Source of the DNA: Streptomyces sp. TLI_105
Lineage (GTDB): Bacteria > Actinomycetota > Actinomycetes > Streptomycetales > Streptomycetaceae
Direction: 5' to 3'
Length of the DNA: 64,000 nucleotides
Assembly (NCBI RefSeq): GCF_900105415.1
Contig: NZ_FNSM01000001.1
Coordinates: 6,759,501 to 6,823,500 of the forward strand
A program made the translations under genes and the position numbers. Position 1 is the stretch's first letter, and each line of letters starts with the position of its first letter. Below the pieces are notes generated by a model. It saw nothing but the letters and a program-made list of their open reading frames with translations, was not told the origin of the DNA and made no database searches. Positions 55,786-64,000 of the stretch are shown here, one piece after another.

Positions 55786-58700
55786 GTGGGCCCCCGCGTC
55801 GCCTGTCAGGCCGCGTATGGAGCGGGGCGGCGACCCGTCGGGCGGCCTTGGAACCGGGAAGCCGCACGAGGCGCGGGGCTCGGAGCGATAACCCTCGTGT
55901 CGGCCTGCGGCGGCCAGAAGGAGCCTGCCGGCTCCGCGGCCTCTGTCGCGGCTGACTCCGAACCGGGCGACCACGAGGCCAAGGGCAGCTCCGCGTCGGC
56001 GAGCCCATCTGTCTCCGCCTCCGCCACCACCTCCCCCTCGGCCTCGGTCTCCGCATCACCCTCCGCGTCCAAGTCCCCGTCTGCCTCCGCAGAGCCGTCC
56101 GGAAGCCCGGCCCCGAAGGTCAAGCCCGCAGGCGCCACGGCCGGCGGCGGGACGGGCGGCGGGTCCGGAGTGCAGACGTCCGAGCCCGCCGCGGCGCCGG
56201 ACTTTCCCGTGCCCGTGAACATCGGCAATGCCACGCAGGTCATCACGGTCAAGGTCGGCGGCTCGTACGCCACCGTCACCGCGTGGCAGAAGGGCTCCTC
56301 TGGCTGGAAGGCACAGTTCTCCACGAGTGCCGGACGCGTGGGCTCCCATGGTGTCGTGGACGGCGCGACCCGCAGGCAGAGCACGTACACCACGCTCTCC
56401 TCGCAGCAGCCGACCGTCAACCACGACGGCCTGGTCTCCGGCAAGGCGCAGACCTGGCTGAGTGTCGGCAACAACTCCGGCACGTACGGCAAGACCCGCG
56501 CCGTCCTGAAGTTCCCCACCACATCCATCCCCACCACCGCCACGGTGCTGGAGAACAAGCTGTACATGTGGGGCGCGGAGACCACCAGCACCACCAGCGG
56601 CGCGGTCTACGAACTCCACTCGCTCACGCGGGACTTCACCGAGACCCAGGCGACCTGGAACAACGCCACCTCGACCACCCCGTGGACCACGGCGGGCGGC
56701 GACTTCTCCGCCACCGTCTCCGACACCGTCGCGCAGATCACCGACGAGGTCGGCCGCCACTGGTGGGACGCCACCGGTCTCATGCAGTCCTGGGTGCGCA
56801 CCCCCGCCAACAACAAGGGCGTCCTGGTCAAGCTGAAGGACGAGACCACCACCGGCCCACAGGAACGCACCCTGTTCCTGTCGGCGGAGGCGTCCGACCC
56901 GCAGCTGCGCCCGTACATGCAGGTCATCTACGTCGACTCGACGACCGAGGACACGTACTACGCGCCCACGACTCCCTCGCGGATGACGCCGAACTCGCAG
57001 TACACCGTCGAGTTCACCGTCACCAACACCACCGCCACCGCGTGGGCCGCCGGTGAGCGCCAGTTGTCGTACACCTGGAAGCTGCCCGACGGCACGGACG
57101 TCACCACGGGCGGAAACCAGCTGTCCACCACGATCCCGGCCCTGCTGCCGGGCAAGTCGGTCACCGTCCAGGCGCAGGTCAAGACCCCCATCAACTCTGA
57201 CTCCGGCAGCAAGCGGACCGAGTACGTCCTGGGCTGGGACATCCGCAAGGCGTCCGACGGCAGCTGGCTGTCCGCCGGCACAGGCGCGATCCCTTCGCTG
57301 AAGCAGAACGTAGCGGTCGAGGACCCCACTTCCAACACTCTGGGCCTGGAGAAGTTCTACTCCTACACCGGTCAGAGCACGGGCGCCGGGTCGTCGTTGT
57401 CCAGCAACTTGGCGTACGGCAACACGGTCTGGCAGTACAACGCGTTCAGCAACCCGGGCCGCGGTCTGAGCACGTTCTTCCGCATGGCCTACAACTCGCT
57501 CGACACCTCCGACACGGTCTCAGGGCACGGTTGGTCGATGCAGGCCTCCGGCCCGGTTCGGCTGGGCGCTCCGCTGGAGTTCCACCCCAAGCCGAACCCG
57601 ACCGAGATCCGCCTGCCCGATGGTGACGGCACCACGCACGTCTTCCGCTGGGACGCGGCGAACAGCACCTGGAAGGCTCCCGCGGGAGTCCACTACAAGC
57701 TGACCGCCAAGGCCGGTCTGGACTGCACCCCGCTCAAGGACCCCGTCCCCGACGCCTGGACCCTCACCCGTCCCGACGGCACCCGGTTCCTGTTCGGCTG
57801 CGACGGCTACCTGACCTCCACGGTGGACAAGAACGGCAACACCATGCTGTTCACCTATGAGGAACGGAAGTCCAACAACAAGCCCACGAAGTTCCTCAAG
57901 TACGTCACGGATCCCGCGGGCCGTAAGACGCTCACCGTCGACTACTGGACGAAGGGCCAGTCCGGCTACCAGTACGTCAACGACGCCGGCGTCCTGACCA
58001 CGGACTCCGGAAACCTGAACAACTCGAAGATCTACGACCACATCAAGTCGGTCACGGACGTCTCCGGGCGCCGGATCGAGTTCCACTACACCACCAAGGG
58101 CCTGCTGGGCCGGATCACCGACGGTGCCGGCTCGACGCAGCCGAAGGCGTTCGCGTTCACCTACGACGCCACCCAGGGCAACAAGAACGTCAAGCTCGTG
58201 AGGGTCGACGACCCGCGCGGCAACGGCACCAGGCTGTCCTACTACGCGCCGCAGGCGGGTGACGACCCGAAGTACCACTGGTGGACGAAGACGGTCACCG
58301 ACCGCCGCAACGGCGCCACCGGCTTCACCTACGCGGCCGACACCGCCAACCCCACGTTCACCGCCACCCGTGTCACCGACCAGCTGAACCGGACGACCGC
58401 CTTCACGGCGGACGACTTCGGCCGCCCGGTCCAGACGGTCAACGCCAAGTCCCAGACCACCAAGATGAACTGGGACGCCGACAACAACGTCACGTACCTG
58501 GAGGAGGCCAACGGCGCCAAGACCGCGTACTGCTACGACCAGAAGACCGGCTACCCGCTGTGGATGCGGGACGCCGAGAACAACAAGGCCGGAGTGCCTT
58601 CCCAGTCGGAGTGCGCCCCGGGCACGTTCCCGGCGAACTCGGCCCGGTACACCTACCAGACACGTCTGGACGGCTACTCCGCCGACCTGTTCACCAAGTC

Positions 58701-61700
58701 CTCCCCGGAGGGCCGTACCTGGAACTTCACGTACGACTCCTTCGGCAACCTGAAGACGGTCACCGACCCCAAGGGCGTTTCGACCGCTACGGCAGGTGAC
58801 TACACCACCTCGTACACGTACGACTCCTACGGTCAGCTGACCAAGGCGACGGACGCCAACGGCAACCCGACGACGAACAGTGACTTCGGGCCCACCGGCT
58901 ATCCGGCGACCATTACGGACGCGCTGAACAATCCGACGACGTACGTCTACGACGAGCTCGGCCAGGTCACGCAGGTCACCGACGCCTTGGGCAAGAAGTC
59001 CACGCAGACCTACGATGTCTTCGGCCGTCCGCTGGTCCACACCGTGCCCAAGGACCAAGCGGCGGGCGAGCTGATCACCGCGCCCGCGCCGGAATACGAC
59101 GCGAACGACAACGTCATCCGGACCACGGCACCGAACGGCGCCGTTTCCTCAGCGGTGTACGACGAGGCCGACCAGATCACCTCGGCGTCCGCACCGAAGG
59201 ACACCAGCACGTCCAGCGACCACACCTCGACGTACACCTACGACGGGGTGGGCAACCTCAAGACGGTCACCGAGCCCAAGGGCACGCTGACCACTACGGA
59301 CGCGACGGACTACACCACCACCAACACCTTCGACGAGATCTACCAGCTCACCTCCGTGACCAACGCCGCGGGTGACAAGATCTCGTACGAGTACGACAAC
59401 GTCGGCAACACCGTCGCGGTCGTCGACCCGCGGAAGAACACCACCGCGGACGCGACGGACTACACGACCAAGACCACCTTCGACCTGAACCACCGGCTCA
59501 CGGAGGTCAAGGACGCCGCGGGCAAGGTCACCAAGCGCTCCTACGACAAGGATTCGCTGGTCCTCTCCACCACGGACGCCGAGAACAACACCCGAACCGT
59601 CACCTACGACGAGCGCGGAAAGCCGAAGGAGACCAAGACGCCGCACACCGGCACCTCGCCGGTCCTGTACCGCACCACGCAGTACGAATACGACCAGGTG
59701 GGCAACACCACCAAGGTGATCACGCCGCGCGGTCTCGCCACCGGCGCCGCCGACGACTTCACCCAGCGCACCGAGTACGACGCGCTGAACCGCGCGGTCA
59801 AGCGCTTCCAGCCGTACGACCCGGCGGACGGTCGCTACAACAACCCGAACGTCTACACGCAGACCGTGTTCGACACGGTCGGCCGGGTGGCCAAGGTCTC
59901 CTTGCCGCCGTCCGCGGGGCAGTCGTTCCGCAACGACACCACGTACAGCTACTTCGACAACGGCTGGACCAAATCGTCCACCGATCCGTGGGACATCGTC
60001 ACCACCTACGAGTACAACGAGCTGGGCAAGCAGACCAAGCGCACCCTGACCTCGGCGGGCGGTTCCTCGGACCGCACGATGGCATGGACGTACTACCCGG
60101 ACGGAAAGCTGAAGTCCAAGTCGGACGACGGCGTCCCGGTGGGCAAGTCGGTGGTCCTGGTGGACAACTCCGACACCCAGAACACCGCCTCTGCGGGCAC
60201 CTGGGCCACCGGTAACCTCCCGGGCCAGCAGGGCTACGACCACCGCACTCACGCGACGGGCGCCGGCACCGACTCCTTCACCTGGACGCTCAACGTCCCC
60301 AAGGACGGAACGTACACCGCGTACGTGAAGTACCCGAAGGTGACGGGTGCGGCGACCTCGGCGACGTACACCCTGGCGCAGGGCGCCACCACGCACCCGG
60401 CAGTGGTCAAGAACCAGACCACCGGCGACGGCACTTGGGTGAGCCTCGGCTCGTACAGCCTCAAGCAGGGCGGCGACGCCACGCTGAAGCTGGCGCAGAG
60501 CAGCACCGGCATCGTCGTCGCGGATGGCGTGAAGCTGGTCCGGGACACCTCGGGCGAGACCGACACCGAGAAGCGCACCTTCACCTACGGCTATGACGCC
60601 AACGCCAATCTGACCTCGATCGACGACACCTCGTCGGGCGCGGCGATCGACGCCTACAGCGTCGTCTACACCGGCCTGAACCAGGTACAGAAGGTCACCG
60701 AGGCACTGTCCGGCCAGGACAAGAACGTGACGTCGTACACATACGACGTCAATGGCCGTCCTGACACGGTCACGCACCCCCGGCAGTTCTCGAAGTACAC
60801 GTACGACCTGCGCGAGCTGGTAAAGACCGTCGCGGTCGGCACCTCCGCCTCGGACGCTTCGCCCAAGCTTTCGTCGTACACCTACACGGACCGCGGCCAG
60901 AAGCTGAAGGAGACCAAGGCAAACGGCAACACCGTCGATTACACGTACTACCTCGACGGTGTGCTGAAGACGACGGCGGAGAAGAAGAGCAGCGGCACGC
61001 TCGTCTCCTCGCACACCTACGCCTACGACGCCAACGGCAACAAGGCCCAGGACGTCGCACGGAAGATGAACGCCGCAAACCACGCGGCGTACCTCGACTC
61101 GACGACGGACTACACCTACGACCCGGCGGACCGCATCGCCGCCGTCACCAAGACCGGCAACGGCTCGGGCACCGAAACGTACGTCCACGACGACAACGCC
61201 AACGTCATCAGCCAGAACGTGCGCGGCGTGCCGAGCACCTTCACGTACGACCGCAACCGGCTGCAGTCCTCGGTGACCTCTGGTTCCGAGTTCCGTTACA
61301 CCTACGACCCGTTCGGCCGGCAGGAGTCCGTCACCAACGGCGGCCGGATCATCGAGCGGAACGTGTACGACGGCTTCGACCACGTGGTCGAGTCGCAGAA
61401 GATGGACGACGCGGGCGCGATGCGGTCGACGACGTTCACCTTCGACCCGCTCGACCGCACGGCGTCGAAGACCGCCGCCGGCAAGACCACGGACTACGAC
61501 TACCTCGGCATCTCGGGTGAGGTCCTCGGCGAGGAGGTCGCCGGCCGACTGACCAAGTCGTACCAGTACAGCCCGTGGGGCGAGCGGCTGTCGCAGATCA
61601 CCCACAACACCGACGGCACGAGCGAGGACGCCTTCTACGGCTACAACTCGCACACCGACGTCGAGACGCTCACCGACAAGAACGGCGACACCAAGGCGAC

Positions 61701-62805
61701 GTACGGCTACACCGCGTACGGCGACGCCGACCAGTCCGAGTTCACCGGGATCGACAAGCCGGACACGGCGAACCCGGACGCCGAGGGCTACAACCCGTAC
61801 CGCTTCAACGGCAAGCGCTGGGACCCCTCGTCCGGAACCTATGACATGGGATTCCGCTCCTACGACCCCGGGCTGAACCGCTTCACCACCCGGGACATGT
61901 ACAGCGGCGCACTGTCGGACATGAGCCTGGGTGCGGACCCGTTCACCGGAAACCGGTACGCCTTCACCGGTGGCAACCCCACCAGCCGGGTCGAGGTGGA
62001 CGGCCACCACGACCGGTGCGAGACCGGCATCGGCCCGGGCTGTATGGCAGACCTGGATCGGAACATCAGCTCCGGCACTTCCCAGACCGGGCGGGGCAGC
62101 CTGCTCGGCGGCCTGCTGGGCCTCGCGCTGGACGGCCTCATCGCTCAGCTGCAGTCGCTGTCCGGTGAGGACCCCAGCGGCAGCGGCACCACGACCGACA
62201 ATCGTGGCGGCGACTGCCGTAAGGGCGGCAAGGGGTGGGTGGACATGAAGCCCACCGACAGCAGTGCCGGAGGCCGGTCGACCGGTGTCACCGCGTGCCT
62301 TGACAGCGCATATCTGAAGGCCAACAAGGGCTCACCCGCCGTGCAGAAGCGCTCCACCGGCTACCGCTGGGCTCAGGACCAGGCCTCGAGCTGGGGCTAC
62401 ACGCCGGCGACTTATTGGGTCAACGCGTGCCACCTGCTGGCCAAGGAACTGACGGGCACCGGTCGGGACGCCCGGAACCTGTCCACCTGCGCACGTCCCG
62501 CCAACGCCTACACCACCGGCGATACGCGGATGGAGTACAACTTCCGGTATTACGAGCGCCTGGTGAGGGAGAACGTAGATGCCAATCGTGTAGTGCAGTA
62601 CAGCGTCACGCCGAATTACTTCGATGGCGACGTGACCATTCCGCAGTCGTGGACGTTCGAGGCTACGGTCTGGTACGAGGACGGCAGCTCGTCGACCCTG
62701 ATCAACAACCAGGAGGTCTGGAACCAGTACACGAACTGGGACGACAACCTCGGAGGCCAGGTCGACGACGACGGCTACACGACCCCTCGGGCAGGTACGC
62801 CATGA
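55786..62805 (+). CDS. RHS-repeat polymorphic toxin with nuclease-type C-terminus
   Basis: 2339 residues. The GTG at 55786 is the first start in frame but has no Shine-Dalgarno; a short lipobox (ITLVSACGG, Cys about 41) suggests export. Then a Ser/Ala/Pro-rich linker, a DNRLRE domain (about 195-385), RHS/YD repeats (about 570-1480 and 1590-2000; e.g. TYTYDSYGQLTKATDANGN), interrupted by a golvesin-like domain (about 1495-1587), and the core end YRFNGKRWDPSSGTYDMGFRSYDPGLNRF (about 2004). After it the variable tip (about 2080-2339) contains ACHLLAKELTGTGRDARNLSTC, resembling the His/Asn motif of DNA/RNA non-specific endonucleases. The tip is less GC-rich than the rest. An adjacent SUKH gene supplies immunity. 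Confidence 0.88.
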   Translation: MGPRVACQAAYGAGRRPVGRPWNREAARGAGLGAITLVSACGGQKEPAGSAASVAADSEPGDHEAKGSSASASPSVSASATTSPSASVSASPSASKSPSASAEPSGSPAPKVKPAGATAGGGTGGGSGVQTSEPAAAPDFPVPVNIGNATQVITVKVGGSYATVTAWQKGSSGWKAQFSTSAGRVGSHGVVDGATRRQSTYTTLSSQQPTVNHDGLVSGKAQTWLSVGNNSGTYGKTRAVLKFPTTSIPTTATVLENKLYMWGAETTSTTSGAVYELHSLTRDFTETQATWNNATSTTPWTTAGGDFSATVSDTVAQITDEVGRHWWDATGLMQSWVRTPANNKGVLVKLKDETTTGPQERTLFLSAEASDPQLRPYMQVIYVDSTTEDTYYAPTTPSRMTPNSQYTVEFTVTNTTATAWAAGERQLSYTWKLPDGTDVTTGGNQLSTTIPALLPGKSVTVQAQVKTPINSDSGSKRTEYVLGWDIRKASDGSWLSAGTGAIPSLKQNVAVEDPTSNTLGLEKFYSYTGQSTGAGSSLSSNLAYGNTVWQYNAFSNPGRGLSTFFRMAYNSLDTSDTVSGHGWSMQASGPVRLGAPLEFHPKPNPTEIRLPDGDGTTHVFRWDAANSTWKAPAGVHYKLTAKAGLDCTPLKDPVPDAWTLTRPDGTRFLFGCDGYLTSTVDKNGNTMLFTYEERKSNNKPTKFLKYVTDPAGRKTLTVDYWTKGQSGYQYVNDAGVLTTDSGNLNNSKIYDHIKSVTDVSGRRIEFHYTTKGLLGRITDGAGSTQPKAFAFTYDATQGNKNVKLVRVDDPRGNGTRLSYYAPQAGDDPKYHWWTKTVTDRRNGATGFTYAADTANPTFTATRVTDQLNRTTAFTADDFGRPVQTVNAKSQTTKMNWDADNNVTYLEEANGAKTAYCYDQKTGYPLWMRDAENNKAGVPSQSECAPGTFPANSARYTYQTRLDGYSADLFTKSSPEGRTWNFTYDSFGNLKTVTDPKGVSTATAGDYTTSYTYDSYGQLTKATDANGNPTTNSDFGPTGYPATITDALNNPTTYVYDELGQVTQVTDALGKKSTQTYDVFGRPLVHTVPKDQAAGELITAPAPEYDANDNVIRTTAPNGAVSSAVYDEADQITSASAPKDTSTSSDHTSTYTYDGVGNLKTVTEPKGTLTTTDATDYTTTNTFDEIYQLTSVTNAAGDKISYEYDNVGNTVAVVDPRKNTTADATDYTTKTTFDLNHRLTEVKDAAGKVTKRSYDKDSLVLSTTDAENNTRTVTYDERGKPKETKTPHTGTSPVLYRTTQYEYDQVGNTTKVITPRGLATGAADDFTQRTEYDALNRAVKRFQPYDPADGRYNNPNVYTQTVFDTVGRVAKVSLPPSAGQSFRNDTTYSYFDNGWTKSSTDPWDIVTTYEYNELGKQTKRTLTSAGGSSDRTMAWTYYPDGKLKSKSDDGVPVGKSVVLVDNSDTQNTASAGTWATGNLPGQQGYDHRTHATGAGTDSFTWTLNVPKDGTYTAYVKYPKVTGAATSATYTLAQGATTHPAVVKNQTTGDGTWVSLGSYSLKQGGDATLKLAQSSTGIVVADGVKLVRDTSGETDTEKRTFTYGYDANANLTSIDDTSSGAAIDAYSVVYTGLNQVQKVTEALSGQDKNVTSYTYDVNGRPDTVTHPRQFSKYTYDLRELVKTVAVGTSASDASPKLSSYTYTDRGQKLKETKANGNTVDYTYYLDGVLKTTAEKKSSGTLVSSHTYAYDANGNKAQDVARKMNAANHAAYLDSTTDYTYDPADRIAAVTKTGNGSGTETYVHDDNANVISQNVRGVPSTFTYDRNRLQSSVTSGSEFRYTYDPFGRQESVTNGGRIIERNVYDGFDHVVESQKMDDAGAMRSTTFTFDPLDRTASKTAAGKTTDYDYLGISGEVLGEEVAGRLTKSYQYSPWGERLSQITHNTDGTSEDAFYGYNSHTDVETLTDKNGDTKATYGYTAYGDADQSEFTGIDKPDTANPDAEGYNPYRFNGKRWDPSSGTYDMGFRSYDPGLNRFTTRDMYSGALSDMSLGADPFTGNRYAFTGGNPTSRVEVDGHHDRCETGIGPGCMADLDRNISSGTSQTGRGSLLGGLLGLALDGLIAQLQSLSGEDPSGSGTTTDNRGGDCRKGGKGWVDMKPTDSSAGGRSTGVTACLDSAYLKANKGSPAVQKRSTGYRWAQDQASSWGYTPATYWVNACHLLAKELTGTGRDARNLSTCARPANAYTTGDTRMEYNFRYYERLVRENVDANRVVQYSVTPNYFDGDVTIPQSWTFEATVWYEDGSSSTLINNQEVWNQYTNWDDNLGGQVDDDGYTTPRAGTP

Positions 62806-62836
62806 CATCTACAACGAGTGAGGAGAGGATGGGGAC

Positions 62837-63400
62837 GTGAGCCTTGACGACCTGACCGGCATGATGCCGCCCCACGAAGGAGCCGGCGCGGCCATCGACT
62901 GGGAAGCTGCGGAGCGCGCCTATGGCGTGGCCTTCCCCAGTGACTACCGAGCCTTCATGGCGCGGTTCGGGGCCGGTACGATCGAGAACTACCTCACCGT
63001 GCTGGCACCCGAGATGTCCGAGGACGGCCTGGCCGAGGGACCCATGGTGTTCATCACAGATGACGCCCGCGGTACCTGGGAGGACGAGCCAGGGCCGCTG
63101 GACGTTCCGGCCGAACGGCTGCTGGCCTGGGGCTGCGACGACACGGGTGACCTGCTGTGCTGGCTGACCCAGGGCGACGTGCCGGAGGCATGGCCCGTGG
63201 TGATCTACAACCGCGGTGATGACGCCTGGCGTGTGGTCGACTGCGGGCTCGTCGAGTTCCTGCGCCGGATCCTCCGGGCCGAGTTCGACGAGCTGCCGCT
63301 TTCCGGCACGACACTGTGGGGTGAGAACGCCGCACGCTTCCTGACGCAAGCAGAGGAAGCCCGCATCAAGGCGGCTGGCCAGGACCCCTGGGCCGACTGA
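62837..63400 (+). CDS. SMI1/KNR4 (SUKH) family immunity protein
   Basis: 187 residues, GTG start, 31 bases after the RHS toxin. The SUKH signature is AIDWEAAERAYGVAFPSDYRAFMARFGAGTIENYLTVLAPEM (about 19-60), followed by RLLAWGCDDTGDLLCWLTQGDVPEAWPVVIYNRGDDAWRVV and VEFLRRILRAEF. No signal peptide. Position directly behind the toxin tip is the standard toxin-immunity order, so it very likely neutralises the nuclease domain of the RHS protein. Confidence 0.9.
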   Translation: MSLDDLTGMMPPHEGAGAAIDWEAAERAYGVAFPSDYRAFMARFGAGTIENYLTVLAPEMSEDGLAEGPMVFITDDARGTWEDEPGPLDVPAERLLAWGCDDTGDLLCWLTQGDVPEAWPVVIYNRGDDAWRVVDCGLVEFLRRILRAEFDELPLSGTTLWGENAARFLTQAEEARIKAAGQDPWAD

Positions 63401-63410
63401 CGCCGCTGAC

Positions 63411-63446
63411 GGTGCCGCCGATCGCTTTTCCGCGGTCGGCGGCACC
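63411..63446 (+). terminator. Terminator after the immunity gene
   Basis: Arms 63411-63425 and 63432-63446 pair over 15 positions with one G-U, loop TTTTCC. It starts 10 bases after the immunity gene stop and closes the toxin-immunity unit. Confidence 0.8.
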
Positions 63447-63577
63447 GCCGCATACACCGTTCGTATTCATCTCTGCGGGCGATGGTCGGCCTGCGGGCAC
63501 CGGCCCGCGTTGCAGGCACTCACGGACATAGGACGAAGTGGAAAAGACATGCAGATACACAAGCCCGGATGTGAGCA

Positions 63578-64000
63578 ATGAAGGGCCGGCTCTTGTGGCC
63601 TGCGGCAGGCCTGGCCATCCTCACCGCGCTGACCGGCTGCGGAACACAGCAGACCCCGGGCCCGAGGGCCGCGTCCGTGAAAGCCCCCACACCGGCCACG
63701 GAGGCATCGAAGGCCTCAGAGAACAGCAGCCCGGCAGACCTACTGGCGCGGGCCGAGGCGGCCATGGACGCCCAGAACGGGTGGACCTTCGCAGTAACGG
63801 GCAAGGAGTCACTCAAACAGACCGGCGCACCGGAGGAGCAGGCCAGTGCAGCCTCGTACTCCGCCGTGGTGGAGCGAACCGGCAGGCCCCGGGCTTTGCA
63901 CCAGAACGGCACGGTTCTCAGCAAGGGAAAGCGGAAGTCTGAGGAGGTGTTCGCCGCGGACGGCACTGGATACGTGCGGGAAGGCGCCCCCGGAACTCCA
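63578..64000 (+). CDS. Lipoprotein, N-terminal part (partial)
   Basis: Open to the right edge for 141 codons from the ATG at 63578. The N-terminus is a lipoprotein signal: a basic MKGRLLW, a hydrophobic stretch and the lipobox LTALTGC (Cys about 20). The mature part starts with a Thr/Pro/Ala/Ser-rich linker, then LLARAEAAMDAQNGWTFAVTGKESL and later RKSEEVFAADGTGYVRE, which resembles the beginning of LppX/LprG-like or other large cell-envelope lipoproteins that have a half-barrel fold; this is not certain. It starts 178 bases after the immunity gene, beyond a terminator, so it is separately expressed. Confidence 0.75.
   Translation, partial: MKGRLLWPAAGLAILTALTGCGTQQTPGPRAASVKAPTPATEASKASENSSPADLLARAEAAMDAQNGWTFAVTGKESLKQTGAPEEQASAASYSAVVERTGRPRALHQNGTVLSKGKRKSEEVFAADGTGYVREGAPGTP

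Overview
The window is a high-GC actinobacterial chromosome segment, almost certainly Streptomyces. Codons are strongly G/C-ending, GTG and TTG starts are frequent, many junctions are ATGA/GTGA overlaps, and the window carries the actinobacterial integration host factor (sIHF), a helicase-dead PriA, GuaB1, Tat- and lipobox-exported proteins, and a chitinase promoter with the direct repeats typical of the genus.

Layout. 1-7268: end of a pyrimidine operon (pyrC tail, PH-like membrane protein, carA, carB, pyrD, pyrF). 7371-11648: sIHF, gmk, rpoZ, coaBC, metK. 11743-19127: degenerate priA, a small HTH gene, fmt, rsmB, rpe, a SorC-type sugar-sensing regulator. 19183-21477: secreted guanyl ribonuclease overlapping its barstar-like inhibitor, then guaB1. 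21568-24072: methyltransferase and TetR genes diverging from a large palindromic operator, and an SGNH hydrolase. 24200-29865: a lysine-degradation locus (cationic amino acid permease, Lrp regulator, 5-aminopentanamidase DavA, lysine 2-monooxygenase DavB) around a small secreted protein; both promoter regions carry the same helically phased GCGCAA motifs. 29872-34627: DUF5995, uracil permease, and an MFS exporter divergent from a ROK regulator. 34631-35571: a 43-bp tandem repeat and broken toxin-type genes. 35756-38293: secreted GH18 chitinase with two DasR-type boxes. 38386-44540: FMN riboswitch and the riboflavin operon (ribD, ribE, ribM, ribBA, ribH) running into hisE, hisG and a PH-domain gene. 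44746-47303: two CNNM/CorC transporters. 47316-47484: a MITE-like element with perfect terminal inverted repeats. 47481-51990: TPR-AAA+ ATPase, a candidate small RNA, a uridine-kinase-like protein, an exported C39-like peptidase.

From about 51.9 kb to the end the chromosome becomes accessory: an integrase remnant, a truncated hypothetical gene, a SUKH immunity gene, two oppositely oriented pieces of one IS5-type transposase flanking a Tat-exported hydrolase (best explained by a 2.1-kb inversion inside the IS), a 2339-residue RHS toxin with DNRLRE, golvesin-like and nuclease-type C-terminal domains, its SUKH immunity gene, and the start of a lipoprotein gene.

Functionally the first 47 kb is mostly housekeeping: pyrimidine, riboflavin, histidine, folate- and SAM-dependent functions, and purine salvage. 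The most distinctive regulated unit is the lysine locus, where import, oxidation to 5-aminopentanamide and hydrolysis to 5-aminovalerate look jointly controlled. The last 12 kb is a toxin/immunity and IS-scarred island.
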